64,000 nt of DNA, taken from Streptomyces sp. NBC_00448 (GTDB lineage: Bacteria > Actinomycetota > Actinomycetes > Streptomycetales > Streptomycetaceae). The position numbers were made by a program, and so were the translations under genes. The stretch lies in assembly GCF_036014115.1 (NCBI RefSeq), contig NZ_CP107913.1, positions 2,917,001 through 2,981,000 of the forward strand, read 5' to 3'. The stretch's first letter is position 1. Every line of letters begins with the position of its first letter. Shown in pieces: positions 16,548-24,971 of the stretch. A model generated the notes under the pieces. It did no database searches, was not told the origin of the DNA, and was given only the letters and a program-made list of their open reading frames with translations.

Positions 16548-17102
16548 GTGAACGTTCCTGTCATGGTCCTGGTGCTCGCCGACTTCGTGGTCATCGGAGT
16601 GCTGCCCCGGATCTTCTTCAAGGGCGGCAGCTTCAACCTCGGTTGGTGGCTGACCGGGGCCCCCTTCTTCGTCGTCCCCCCGTTCCTGATAGCCGCGCGG
16701 TTGGCCCACTGGCACTCGTGGATCAGCATGGGCAAGGCGGCGACGACGCTCACCGCGATCGGCGCCGTGCTCGCCGGCGGCTCGATCGCGCTGATGTTCT
16801 TCACGCTCGGCACCCACCGCGTACCGCTCGCGCTGTGGCACCAGGAGGACGACGCGCCGGTGTCGATCGTGACGTACGGCGCGTACTCGAAGATCCGGCA
16901 CCCCTTCTACTCGTCGTTCCTGCTCGGGTTCCTCGGCGCCTTCGCGATGTTCCCGCACCTCGGCACCCTGCTGCCGCTGCTCTACGCGATCGTCCGGCTG
17001 ACCGCGACCGCGATGCGGGAGGAGAAGCGGCTGTCCGCCTCCGAGTTCGGTGGCGAGTACCGCGAGTACATCGCCCGTACCGGCCGCTTCCTGCCCATCT
17101 GA
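16548..17102 (+). CDS. ICMT-like integral membrane methyltransferase
   Basis: A 184-residue membrane protein with about four or five hydrophobic segments and the C-terminal signature of the isoprenylcysteine carboxyl methyltransferase/PEMT superfamily: G-A-Y-S-K-I-R-H-P-F-Y, then E-E-K-R-L and G-x-E-Y-R-E-Y at the end. These enzymes use S-adenosylmethionine to methylate carboxylates, amines or lipophilic groups at the membrane. GTG at 16548, with GGAGG ten bases upstream. It is the last gene of the plus operon and is followed by a strong terminator. Likely a tailoring O- or N-methylation of a hydrophobic intermediate; substrate unknown. Confidence 0.8.
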   Translation: MNVPVMVLVLADFVVIGVLPRIFFKGGSFNLGWWLTGAPFFVVPPFLIAARLAHWHSWISMGKAATTLTAIGAVLAGGSIALMFFTLGTHRVPLALWHQEDDAPVSIVTYGAYSKIRHPFYSSFLLGFLGAFAMFPHLGTLLPLLYAIVRLTATAMREEKRLSASEFGGEYREYIARTGRFLPI

Positions 17103-17134
17103 CAAACGAAACAGCCGAGGTTATTCATCGAGGT

Positions 17135-17170
17135 CGAACCCCACGGGCTTGGAGAAGCCCGTGGGGTTCG
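17135..17170 (+). terminator. Strong intrinsic-type terminator of the plus operon
   Basis: A perfect 16-bp stem, CGAACCCCACGGGCTT and its complement, with a GGAG tetraloop, 33 bases after the methyltransferase stop. There is no long U-run, as is common in streptomycetes. Confidence 0.85.
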
Positions 17171-17234
17171 GTGCTCTCATCCGGTGCCGGGCTCGAAGTC
17201 GCCCCGGCGGACGCGGTATCCGCACTCTACGCAC

Positions 17235-17256
17235 TGTGACCGACCGGTCGGTCACA
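17235..17256. promoter_or_regulatory. TetR-type operator overlapping the MFS exporter promoter
   Basis: The core GTGACCGACCGGTCGGTCAC (17236-17255) is a perfect 20-bp palindrome, flanked by T and A to give 22 bp. A TATAGT -10 hexamer follows at 17260-17265, so a bound repressor would cover the -35 region. An identical 20-bp core stands at 22398-22417 beside a TetR gene, with the same 18-base spacing from GTGACC to its -10 hexamer. Between here and the start codon lies an AT-rich leader (17310-17370) with no gene. Confidence 0.8.
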
Positions 17257-17401
17257 TGGTATAGTCCGTGGGGCCGCCAAGGAGAAACGCGCCCAAGGAT
17301 ATCGGCCCGCCAGGGCCTTTGGGTCGCGATTAATACTCAAAAAATAAAAGACGAGAACAGCGCAAGAGCAGCGAAGACTCGACACAGAAGGGGCAGGCGC
17401 T

Positions 17402-18874
17402 GTGACATCAAGCATGGAGTCGGCAAGCGACCAGGTAGAAGACACTGGAGTACTCCAAGAACCCCCTGACCCGCTGCGCTGGTGGTCCTTGCTGGCGGTC
17501 AGCCTGGCGACGTTCATGACCTATCTGGACCTGAACGTCATCAACGTCGCGATTCCCACGATCCAGCGCAGTCTGCACCTGTCGGAAGCCGGCCTGGAGT
17601 GGATCGTGAGCAGTTACCTGCTCACCCTGGCCGGACTGCTGCTGGCCGGCGGCCGCCTCGCCGACGCCTACGGCCGCCGCCGGCTGTACATGATCGGCCT
17701 GATCATCTTCACGCTCTCCTCGCTGTCGGCGGGCCTGGCCGGCAACGGCGGCGTCCTCATCGGGAGCCGGGCCGTACAGGGCCTCGGCGCGGCCCTGTTG
17801 ACGCCTGCCACCCTGGCCATCATCACCTCCACGTTCACCGATCTGAAGGAGCGCACCAGCGCGATCGGCCTGTGGACCGTGAGCGCCGCCGTCGGCCTCG
17901 CCCTCGGCCCGGTGACCGGCGGCCTGATCACCCAGAACATCCGCTGGGGCTGGATCTTCCTGATCAACGTCCCGATCGGCGTGGTGACGCTCGCGATGAG
18001 CGTCAAGACGGTCCGCGAATCCAGGGCGTCCGAGTCGAAACTGAGCCTGGACGTCGGCGGCCTGATCACGTCCGCGATCGCCCTGTTCACCATCACCTAC
18101 GCGCTGATCGAGGGCAACGACGCGGGCTGGACCTCGGCGAAGATCGTCACGGCGTTCGTCGTCGCCGCGATCGCCACCGTGGTCTTCTTCGCGATCGAGG
18201 CGCGCGCCGTGGAACCCATGGTGAACCTGCGGCTGTTCCGCATCCGCCAGTTCACCGGCGGCATCAGCACCCAGATGATCTGGGCGTTCGGCGGCCTGGC
18301 CATCTACTTCTTCACCTCGATGTACCTGCAGAACGTCCTCGGCTTCTCCCCGTCGAAGGCGGGCCTGCTGTTCGTCCCGATGGCGTTCGCCCTGGCCGCG
18401 TTCGCCGGCTTCTCCACGCTGATGGAGGGCTGGATCGGCGGCTTCCGCACGGTCTCGCTCGGCATGGTGATGATGACGGTCGGCCTCATCATGCTCAACA
18501 TGCACGACGAGCACGCGACCTTCGCCTCGCTGCTGCCCTGCCTCATCGTGCTCGGCGGCGGCATGGGCATCATGAACGTGCCCATGACCAACGCCGTGAT
18601 GCAGAACACCCCGGAGGCACAAGCAGGCGTCGCCTCGGCACTGCTCAACGACGCCCGCGAGGTGGCCGGGCTGCTCGGCATCACGATCATCGGTGCGACT
18701 CTGCGGTCCAAGCAGAACTCCGAACTGCGGTCCGGCTCGTCCGCGTCGCATGCGTTCCTCAGCGGTTACCACATCGGCCTGTGGGTGGCGACCGCCCTCG
18801 TCGCGGTGGGCATCTTCTTCACCTACGTGATGCTGCGACCGAGCAAGGGCACGATCCCGGCCCAACTGAGCTGA
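17402..18874 (+). CDS. MFS drug exporter, DHA2 (14-TMS, EmrB/QacA) family
   Basis: A 490-residue transporter. After a 30-residue polar N-terminus comes the first membrane span with the DHA2 motif L-D-x-x-V-x-x-V-A-x-P, then the loop 2-3 motif G-G-R-L-A-D-A-Y-G-R-R-R and the antiporter-type A-V-Q-G-L-G-A-A-L-L-T-P-A in span 4. About 14 hydrophobic segments are seen in all. It most likely exports the cluster product by proton antiport, giving self-resistance. GTG at 17402 has AAGGGG eight bases upstream; an ATG at 17414 has no such site. The palindrome at 17235 implies repression by the TetR protein encoded at 21.8-22.3 kb and relief by a ligand. Confidence 0.9.
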   Translation: MTSSMESASDQVEDTGVLQEPPDPLRWWSLLAVSLATFMTYLDLNVINVAIPTIQRSLHLSEAGLEWIVSSYLLTLAGLLLAGGRLADAYGRRRLYMIGLIIFTLSSLSAGLAGNGGVLIGSRAVQGLGAALLTPATLAIITSTFTDLKERTSAIGLWTVSAAVGLALGPVTGGLITQNIRWGWIFLINVPIGVVTLAMSVKTVRESRASESKLSLDVGGLITSAIALFTITYALIEGNDAGWTSAKIVTAFVVAAIATVVFFAIEARAVEPMVNLRLFRIRQFTGGISTQMIWAFGGLAIYFFTSMYLQNVLGFSPSKAGLLFVPMAFALAAFAGFSTLMEGWIGGFRTVSLGMVMMTVGLIMLNMHDEHATFASLLPCLIVLGGGMGIMNVPMTNAVMQNTPEAQAGVASALLNDAREVAGLLGITIIGATLRSKQNSELRSGSSASHAFLSGYHIGLWVATALVAVGIFFTYVMLRPSKGTIPAQLS

Positions 18875-18893
18875 CCCGGCCGTGCGAAGGCAC

Positions 18894-19544
18894 TCAGTCG
18901 AGGTAGACGCGGGGCGGCCAGCCCGGGCGGATCAGCCCCATGGCGTACGCCTTCGAGACCACCGCCGGCCGGTTCTTGACCTTGAGCTTACGCATCAGGT
19001 TGTCGATGTGGTATCCGATGCCGCCACGGCTCAGATAGAGCATGGAGGCCAGGTTCACCGTCGACACACCGAGGGCCACTCCCTCCAGGATGCGCGCCTC
19101 GATGTCGGTCAGCACCGGCCGGTGGCTCGCGGGCGACCGGGCCGTCCTACTGCCTCCCTGGGGGCATACCAGGGCCATCAGGCCGTCGGCACGGCTGCTC
19201 TCGCTGCGGACGGCGAAGCCGGTCAACTCGGCGCTGAAGACGGTCGAGTCCTTCTGGTGGAAGACGATCGTCGGCTCGGTGAAACGGGACCCCTGGGCAG
19301 CGAGCAGCCTGGCGAACTGCTGGCTGACCTGGGTGCGGACGTCGGCGTGCAGCAGGTCGGAGAAGCTGCGCCCGCCGAGCTCCGCGGGCAGGCAGCCGAA
19401 CTGGCGGGAGAAGTCCGCGTTGACCTCCACTAACCGGAAGCCACTGTCTAACCTCGCCAGACACATGCCGGACCGCTCGAACAGCGACCTGAGAACCTCC
19501 CGTTGGCTCCCCGTGCCGACCCCGGAGACGACTGCCTCTCTCAT
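18894..19544 (-). CDS. PAS-LuxR pathway-specific activator, copy 1
   Basis: A 216-residue regulator with an N-terminal PAS domain (about 20-125) and a C-terminal LuxR/NarL helix-turn-helix (L-T-D-I-E-A-R-I-L-E-G-V-A, then S-T-V-N-L-A and the recognition helix region I-G-Y-H-I-D-N-L-M-R-K-L). This is the architecture of PimM-type activators that switch on polyketide clusters. ATG at 19544 follows GGGGAGA; the frame extends upstream without a site. It is convergent with the MFS gene, 19 bases apart. Its paralogue lies 820 bases upstream, and both end in a W-P-P tail. The CTAGGG boxes at 10906, 13019 and 21162 are candidate targets. Confidence 0.88.
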   Translation of the reverse strand: MREAVVSGVGTGSQREVLRSLFERSGMCLARLDSGFRLVEVNADFSRQFGCLPAELGGRSFSDLLHADVRTQVSQQFARLLAAQGSRFTEPTIVFHQKDSTVFSAELTGFAVRSESSRADGLMALVCPQGGSRTARSPASHRPVLTDIEARILEGVALGVSTVNLASMLYLSRGGIGYHIDNLMRKLKVKNRPAVVSKAYAMGLIRPGWPPRVYLD

Positions 19545-20361
19545 TGACTCTCCCCGTACTGGCTCAATGAACGAAGGTGACGCGATGACTGTCGTGGCGT
19601 TGCGGTGTCTCGTGACCTCTTCCGGGGTGCGCGAGATCCCGTCGGGAGGCTTCCCTCGCCGGCCCGGCCGCGACGTCGATCTCACCCGACATGTCCCTTT
19701 GGTTGACGTCTGGTGCATCGGTCCCGGTTCCCTCGTCACGGGAAATCGGTCGAGCCGAACTCCGCGCGTCGGGGGCCGCACGCGGATTCGTCGAATTCCG
19801 GCCACGCCGGCCCGGCGAATCGGCCGGGTCCGCGCGGGAAAGAATGCCGAAAGCGAGCCGGGGGGCGCGCTTTTGATGGCCTCGTCCGCGTTCCTTCACG
19901 GTGCGCCGCCCCGGCTCGCGGCGCGCTCCCGTCCCGGCTCCACCTATCGGCCCGACATCGGAGCCTTCGAGGCCGTCCGTCGCGCTTTCGCCGGCACGCC
20001 GCGGACGCCGCCCCCGATCGGCGCGGCCGGCCGGCCCGCAGGTTTCATACACCGTCATGGATCGGATGCATTCCTTCTGGATGGTTACCCTCCAGCAGTT
20101 GTCCAGCCCGCCTGCGAAGAGAGTGGATCGGGTTCGCACCGGCCGCAAGTGGCACTGCCCGTGACGATGAACTCATCGTGCCCCAGCGTGATCACGGCGC
20201 CCGCCCGGCCCGAAGCCGTGCCCGTTTGCCATCGCCGGACCGACCGCGGACGCCTGGCGCGATCCCGCTCTCGCCGCACTCCGCTGCCATCGGCAAGTGG
20301 CCAGGCCACCGACCTTTTCGGGGAGCGCGGGGCGACGGATTTCCGCCCTGGCCCGGAGGCG
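19545..20361. other. About 820-base intergenic region between the two PAS-LuxR genes
   Basis: No frame here has convincing codon bias, start site and protein-like composition together. It should contain the promoter of the downstream PAS-LuxR gene. A short frame starting with ATG at 20056 (36 codons) lacks a ribosome-binding site. No CTAGGG box was found here. Confidence 0.4.
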
Positions 20362-21045
20362 CTACTCGACGAAATCCAGGACTTGCGGCGGCCAACTGCC
20401 GGCACTGAACAGCCCGATCGAATAGGCTCGGGATACCAGTTCCGACCGATTGGCCGCTTCGAGGTTCTTCATCAGCGCGCTGACGTGATACTCGACTCCG
20501 CCACGGCTCAGAAAAAGCTTCGAAGCGAGCTGCACAGTGGACATCCCGGCTGCCACGCCCTCCAGCACCTGGGCTTCCATTCTGGTCAGCGGCTTTCTCG
20601 CATCGGTCGGAGCGGGCTCAGCCGCGTCGGCCGCGGCCTCCGGCTCCAACTCCAGCAGGACGACCAGCGAGTCGATACGCCCCGCGTCGTCGGTCACCGC
20701 GATCCCGGTCAGCTCGGTGCAGGCCCGACCGGTGCTGGTCAAGGTCGCGATCCGGTCGCTGAACCTGCTCCGCTCGCCACGCGCCAGCGAGAGCAGTCGC
20801 CGCGTCAGGGAGTCCTTGACACGCGCATGCACCAGGTCGACGAGGGGAACGCCCGGGAGCTCCTCGACCGACAGCCCGAACACGTCGGCGAAGCCGGCAT
20901 TGCTCCCCATCAGACGCAGCTCAAGATCCAAGTGCGCAATACGTGCGGACGAGTTGTCGAACAGCGACCAGAGCGTGTACCCGTCGCCAGCCTGCTCAAG
21001 TGAGCAAGCACTCGTCTCAGTGAGCGCATCTTGTCTTGCCGACAC
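20362..21045 (-). CDS. PAS-LuxR pathway-specific activator, copy 2
   Basis: A 227-residue protein with a PAS-like domain (about 25-135), an acidic Ala-rich linker and a LuxR helix-turn-helix (L-T-R-M-E-A-Q-V-L-E-G-V-A, S-T-V-Q-L-A-S-K-L-F-L-S-R-G-G-V). It is paralogous to the regulator at 18894-19544, sharing the unusual L-S-R-G-G-(I/V)-x-Y-H core and W-P-P tail. GTG at 21045 has GGGGAGG seven bases upstream. A CTAGGG-type box lies 117 bases upstream of the start, suggesting auto- or cross-activation by one of the pair. Confidence 0.88.
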   Translation of the reverse strand: MSARQDALTETSACSLEQAGDGYTLWSLFDNSSARIAHLDLELRLMGSNAGFADVFGLSVEELPGVPLVDLVHARVKDSLTRRLLSLARGERSRFSDRIATLTSTGRACTELTGIAVTDDAGRIDSLVVLLELEPEAAADAAEPAPTDARKPLTRMEAQVLEGVAAGMSTVQLASKLFLSRGGVEYHVSALMKNLEAANRSELVSRAYSIGLFSAGSWPPQVLDFVE

Positions 21046-21161
21046 GATTTCGCCTCCCCGCGCGCTGAGCTAAGGTTCCGTCGCTTATCGCCCCAGCCTC
21101 CCATACGAAAAGCGCGAAAACCAGCCCTGCCTCAAACCGACTTTCGGACGTCAGCGTAAGT

Positions 21162-21177
21162 CTAGGGTTTTTCCTGT
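21162..21177. promoter_or_regulatory. CTAGGG-type box upstream of PAS-LuxR copy 2
   Basis: CTAGGGTTTTTCCTGT, the third member of the box family in this cluster. It is closer than the others to a palindrome (CTAGGG...CC). It differs from the 13019 box mainly at the seventh base and in the GC/TC after the T-run. Orientation relative to the gene is opposite to the operon boxes, which matters little for a quasi-palindromic site. Confidence 0.5.
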
Positions 21178-21790
21178 TCACCCTGCTGGCGACCGTCGGC
21201 GAATATTTCTGTAACCGATGTGTAAACCAATGGACCCCCGCAGGTACTGGCACCGGCCAGGGTGGCATGCTTGCCACGCGCAGGCGGATTGGGCAACATC
21301 CCTATCCTCGGTTGCGTCGCAGGACACCCGCCACCGACCTGGGCGCTTTACGGCATCCCGACCGATAGGAGACAGGCCGGACGGAAATCACCGTCCGTAG
21401 CATTCGCTACGCCATGCATCCAGACACCGCGAGCGTAAAACATTGAGCTTTCGTCCACTTTCGGCAGGTTCGGTGAGGCCATCGTGATAGCGCGGGAAAC
21501 CCCTCGTGATTGACCATCCCTTTTCCCTTTTTCGCCCATTGCTATTCCGGAACTTTGCTTTCCGTTTCCCTGCGGAATTGTTGTTCGACAATAGCGGCGC
21601 CGAGGTGCACCGGCGGGGCGCGGGTGCCGGCCGCCCCTCCGGCTCCGGCGGGCCGCGCTCCGCACGGCGGGCAGCGGGCGTCCGCGCCGACGGCTCACGG
21701 AGCGGAAAGAGCACGGGGGTGAACGCGAAGGCCCGGCAGGCCGGTTGCCCGCCCGGCCGGGTGCGGGCCGGTGCGAACGCCGGCCCGGTG
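21178..21790. other. Intergenic region, AT-richer than its surroundings
   Basis: Roughly 600 bases between the PAS-LuxR box and the end of the TetR gene. The part 21400-21610 is clearly less GC-rich (runs such as CCCTTTTCCCTTTTTC) and has no gene-like frame. A small hairpin, GGACGG-AAATCA-CCGTCC, lies at 21379-21396. I see no recognised RNA. Confidence 0.4.
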
Positions 21791-22327
21791 TCAGATCCCG
21801 AGGAACCGTTTGAGCACGCGCCGCGACGCCGACAGCGGACGCCCGGCGTCGAACTCCAGCACCGAGATCTCCCGGGTCATCGCCGCGAGCAGTTGGGCCG
21901 CGGCTTCGGCGTCGTCCCAGCCCATGACCCTCAGGTCGGCCACTCCCGCCGCCGCCAGCCGCTCGCGGCGGGCCGCCATCGAACCCTGCACGTTGGGGTC
22001 CGAACGGGCTTCGAGCGCCAGGGCCTTGACACCCCGGTTCGCGAGCGAGACGTCGAGATACGCCTCGGTACTGCGGAAGATCCGCTCGGCGCCGGGCGCC
22101 AGCCCAGCGATCGCCTCGTCGACAGCGGCCTGCACCCGGGCGTGGAACCGTTCGTGCATGGCGTCGACGAACGACGAGCGGTCCTTGAAGTGCACGTAGA
22201 AGGTGCCCTTGGCCACCCCCGCCCGCGCGACCACCATGTTCACGCTGACGCCGGCCAGGCCGTGCTCCTCCGCCAGCGCCGCGCCGGCGTCGAGCAACGC
22301 CTCACGTGTCTGCAACGCTCCGGGCAT
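21791..22327 (-). CDS. TetR-family repressor
   Basis: A 178-residue TetR protein. The N-terminal helix-turn-helix reads L-A-G-V-S-V-N-M-V-V-A-R-A-G-V-A-K-G-T-F-Y-V-H-F-K-D, followed by a variable ligand-binding domain. ATG at 22327 has AGGAG five bases upstream; longer frames reaching 22417 would start inside the operator. Divergent from the MDR oxidoreductase gene, with a perfect palindrome in between. The same palindrome stands before the MFS exporter, so this repressor probably controls exporter, oxidoreductase and itself in response to a cluster intermediate or product. Confidence 0.9.
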   Translation of the reverse strand: MPGALQTREALLDAGAALAEEHGLAGVSVNMVVARAGVAKGTFYVHFKDRSSFVDAMHERFHARVQAAVDEAIAGLAPGAERIFRSTEAYLDVSLANRGVKALALEARSDPNVQGSMAARRERLAAAGVADLRVMGWDDAEAAAQLLAAMTREISVLEFDAGRPLSASRRVLKRFLGI

Positions 22328-22397
22328 CTGCACTCCTGCTGCCATAACCTCGGAGTATAAGCCCGCCGGTATCCAGGGGCCGGTTCCGGTCATATCA

Positions 22398-22417
22398 GTG
22401 ACCGACCGGTCGGTCAC
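22398..22417. promoter_or_regulatory. TetR operator overlapping the oxidoreductase promoter
   Basis: GTGACCGACCGGTCGGTCAC, identical to 17236-17255. TACGCT at 22422-22427 is the likely -10 of the plus-strand gene, 18 bases from the leading GTGACC, the same arrangement as at the exporter. The site is 71 bases upstream of the TetR start, so it could also autoregulate. Confidence 0.8.
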
Positions 22418-22535
22418 GTGCTACGCTCCCGCTCATGCCCACGATCCCGAGATCTACTCAACTGATCGCGTATGACAACGGCAGCCGCAGTTTTGACACC
22501 CCTTACGTCGCCACCGCCGGGAAGGAGCTGCAGCG

Positions 22536-23486
22536 ATGAAAGCGGCAGTAATTGACAAGGTCGGCGCCGCGCCGCATGCCACCTCCCTCGACGACCCGTC
22601 GCCCGCCACCGAGACGCAGGTGGTCGTCCAGGTCGAGGCGACGGCTCTCAACTCGATCGACCTGCACGTCGCGGAGGGGCACCACCGCGCCGGGCCGCCG
22701 AAGGTCCCCTACGTTCCCGGCTTCGAGGTGGTCGGCACGATCGTGGCCGGACCCGACCAGGGCCTTCGCGTGCACGCCACCGTTCCCGCCGGCCTCGCGC
22801 CGGGCGTCAACGGCGGTCTGGCCGAACTCCTGGTGACCGAGCGTGCGGCCTGCATCCCGGTCCCGGACGGGCTGGACAGCGTTCCCGCCGCGGCGATCGG
22901 CGCGGTGGGCGCCGGCGCGGATCTGTCGCTGCGCAAGGCGGACCTCCAGGCGGGCGAGAGCGTCCTGGTCCTGGGAGCGACCGGTCCCTTCGGCGCGTCC
23001 TTCGTCCAGCTCGCGAAGCTGGCCGGCGCCAAGCGCGTCATCGCGGCCGGCCGGAACCCCGAGCGCCTTGCCCAGGTCCGTGACGCCGACGGTGTGGTGG
23101 TCCTCGGCGACCAGCCGCTGTCCGAGCAGTTGGCCGCACTCGGCGGCCCGGTGGAACTGGTCGTCGACCCGCTGTGGGGTCCTTGGGGAGTGCAGGCACT
23201 GGCCTGCCTGCAGCCGGGCGGGCGCTACCTGAACGTCGGCGCGGCGGCCGGCGACGAGACCGGCTTCCGCGTCGAGATGCTCCGCTCCGCGCAGTTGACC
23301 CTCATCGGCTTCAGCGGCACGACGGCGAAACCGGCCGACGCGTTCGCCGCCTACAACCGCATCGCGGCCCTGGCCGCGGCCGGCTCGTTCGAGCTGCCGA
23401 CCGCCACGTATCCGCTGGCGGAAGCCGCCCAGGCATGGGAGGCACAGGCGTCCTCGCCCGGCAAGAAGATCGTCGTGGTGCCCTGA
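22536..23486 (+). CDS. Zinc-independent MDR oxidoreductase (quinone oxidoreductase-like)
   Basis: A 316-residue medium-chain dehydrogenase/reductase. It has the GroES-like N-terminal domain (N-S-I-D-L-H; P-Y-V-P-G-F-E-V-V-G) without the catalytic zinc Cys/His set or the structural four-cysteine loop. Its Rossmann domain begins V-L-V-L-G-A-T-G-P-F-G-A, with an NADPH-type A-A-G-R-N follow-up. Relatives reduce quinones or enoyl/carbonyl groups. ATG at 22536 has AAGGAG eight bases upstream. Control by the adjacent TetR protein, shared with the exporter, suggests a self-protection or tailoring role. The substrate cannot be read from sequence. Confidence 0.87.
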   Translation: MKAAVIDKVGAAPHATSLDDPSPATETQVVVQVEATALNSIDLHVAEGHHRAGPPKVPYVPGFEVVGTIVAGPDQGLRVHATVPAGLAPGVNGGLAELLVTERAACIPVPDGLDSVPAAAIGAVGAGADLSLRKADLQAGESVLVLGATGPFGASFVQLAKLAGAKRVIAAGRNPERLAQVRDADGVVVLGDQPLSEQLAALGGPVELVVDPLWGPWGVQALACLQPGGRYLNVGAAAGDETGFRVEMLRSAQLTLIGFSGTTAKPADAFAAYNRIAALAAAGSFELPTATYPLAEAAQAWEAQASSPGKKIVVVP

Positions 23487-23541
23487 GCCGCACGCGGAAC
23501 CCTGCTCGGCCCTGGTGCGCCGGCGGGTAGGCACGACCGCT

Positions 23542-23577
23542 GAGCTTCCGCCGCGCGTCCGTTCGCGGCGGAAGCTC
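23542..23577 (+). terminator. Terminator after the MDR gene
   Basis: A perfect 14-bp stem, GAGCTTCCGCCGCG and its complement, with an eight-base loop, 56 bases after the stop codon. It also lies beyond the 3' end of rnpB on the opposite strand, so it may act on both. Confidence 0.8.
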
Positions 23578-23679
23578 GGCGCGTTCGGGGCTTGGGTGCG
23601 GGGCGGTCCGTACGACGGCGACCTGCTCGACGTGCCCCCCGGGCCGGGGCCTGGGCCGGGGCCGGAGGGGGAGCGGCAG

Positions 23680-24083
23680 ACGAGTCGGGCTCTAGGCCGG
23701 GTTCTGTCGCCGGACAGCCTCGCGGCCGGCCGGGAGACGGCCATCCATCTAGGGCTGCCGTTGCCGACAGCCTCGTGCGGTCTACCCGCGAACTCGGGCG
23801 GGCAGCCCTCGAACGTCCGCGCGGGGCCATATTCCTATGGCGCCCTCTTGACCTTGCTCCAGGTGGGGTTTACCTAGCTGCCCAGGTCACCCTGGGCACT
23901 GGTGGTCTCTTACACCACCGTTTCACCCTTACCGGGGACCGAGGTCCCCGGCGGTCTGTTTTCTGTGGCACTGTCCCGCGGGTCACCCCGGGTGGCCGTT
24001 AGCCACCACCTTGCCCTGTGGAGCCCGGACCTTCCTCGGCGGATCACAGGTGATCCGACGCGACCGTCCGCCCGGCTCGTCTG
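23680..24083 (-). ncRNA. rnpB: RNase P RNA (catalytic subunit, bacterial type A)
   Basis: On the minus strand the conserved RNase P blocks occur in order: GAGGAAGGTCCGGGCTCC followed by ACAGGGC, GGGTGAAACGGTG, AGAGGGCGCCA and, near the end, GACAGAACCCGGCCTA. The ends pair (GACGAGCCGGGC with GCCCGACTCGTC) to form P1, setting the limits within a few bases. About 404 nucleotides, the usual length for streptomycetes. It matures tRNA 5' ends. It marks the return from the biosynthetic cluster to core chromosome. Confidence 0.96.
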
Positions 24084-24185
24084 CCGTACGGCTCATCCTA
24101 GCCGCTCACCGGGGCCGTAGGCTGCTGCGGGTCGGCCGCCCGCGGCGGCCGGGCGAACATCACCGGGAACGTGTAGGGAGAAGCC

Positions 24186-24971
24186 GTGCTCGTACTGCTG
24201 CCGCCGTCGGAGGGGAAGGCAATCGCCGTACGGGGGCGGCCACTCGCGCTCGACCGGCTGTCGCTGCCCGCGCTGACCGACGCGCGCGCGGCCGTGCTCG
24301 ACGAGCTGGTGCGCCTGTGCGAGGGGGCCGGCGAGGACGGCGGCAAGGCGGCCGAGGTACTCGGGCTCACCCCCGGGCTGCACGGCGAGATCGCCAAGAA
24401 CGCACGGCTGCGCACCGCGCCCACGCTGCCCGCCGCCGACCTCTACACCGGGGTGCTGTACGACGCGCTCGGCCTGGCCACCCTCGATCCGGCGGCGCTG
24501 CGGCGGGCCCGGCGCTCGGTGCTGGTCTTCTCCGGTTTGTGGGGCGCCCTGCGGCTCACCGACCGCGTGCCCTCCTACCGCTGTTCCATGGGAGTACGGC
24601 TGCCGGGTACGGGCGGGCTCGCCGGATACTGGCGGCCGCACCTCGACGACGTCCTGCCCGAGGTGGCGGGCCGCGGGCTCGTCCTCGACCTGCGCTCTTC
24701 CGCTTACGCGGCCGCCTGGAAGCCCCCTGCCGCCCTCGCGAGCCGTACGGCGACGGTCCGCGTGCTCCAGGTGACGGTCGTGGCGGGCGTGGAGAAACGG
24801 TCCGTGGTCAGCCACTTCAACAAGGCGACCAAGGGCACCTTGCTGCGCGCCCTCCTCACGGAAGGGGCCGACCCGAAAACGCCCTCCGCCCTCGCGGCCG
24901 CACTCCGCGACCTCGGGTTCGAGGTCGAACACCCGGGCAACGGCCCCCAACTGGACGTCCTCCTCCGCTGA
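24186..24971 (+). CDS. yaaA: YaaA/DUF328 family peroxide stress protein
   Basis: A 261-residue protein starting M-L-V-L-L-P-P-S-E-G-K, the N-terminal signature of the YaaA family, with the typical internal L-F-S-G-L-W-G-(A/V)-L and N-K-A-T-K-G blocks (here V-F-S-G-L-W-G-A-L and F-N-K-A-T-K-G). In E. coli YaaA lowers intracellular free iron during peroxide stress; here the role is inferred from family only. GTG at 24186 follows AGGGAGA. It stands alone, divergent from rnpB, and is a conserved single gene rather than part of the biosynthetic cluster. Confidence 0.88.
   Translation: MLVLLPPSEGKAIAVRGRPLALDRLSLPALTDARAAVLDELVRLCEGAGEDGGKAAEVLGLTPGLHGEIAKNARLRTAPTLPAADLYTGVLYDALGLATLDPAALRRARRSVLVFSGLWGALRLTDRVPSYRCSMGVRLPGTGGLAGYWRPHLDDVLPEVAGRGLVLDLRSSAYAAAWKPPAALASRTATVRVLQVTVVAGVEKRSVVSHFNKATKGTLLRALLTEGADPKTPSALAAALRDLGFEVEHPGNGPQLDVLLR

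Noticed and set aside
17408..18865. A 485-codon minus-strand frame over the MFS gene
   Set aside because: Composition (Asp/Arg/His/Gln-rich, no hydrophobic spans) and the opposing MFS motifs show it is a shadow frame.
19042..21003. A 653-codon plus frame covering both PAS-LuxR genes
   Set aside because: It runs antisense to two recognisable regulators and has no domain of its own.
22328..22417. N-terminal extension of the TetR repressor to 22417
   Set aside because: It would place the start codon inside the operator; the ATG at 22327 has a proper AGGAG site.
23592..24002. Plus-strand frames over rnpB
   Set aside because: The DNA is RNase P RNA on the other strand; the frames have no ribosome-binding site and do not look like proteins.
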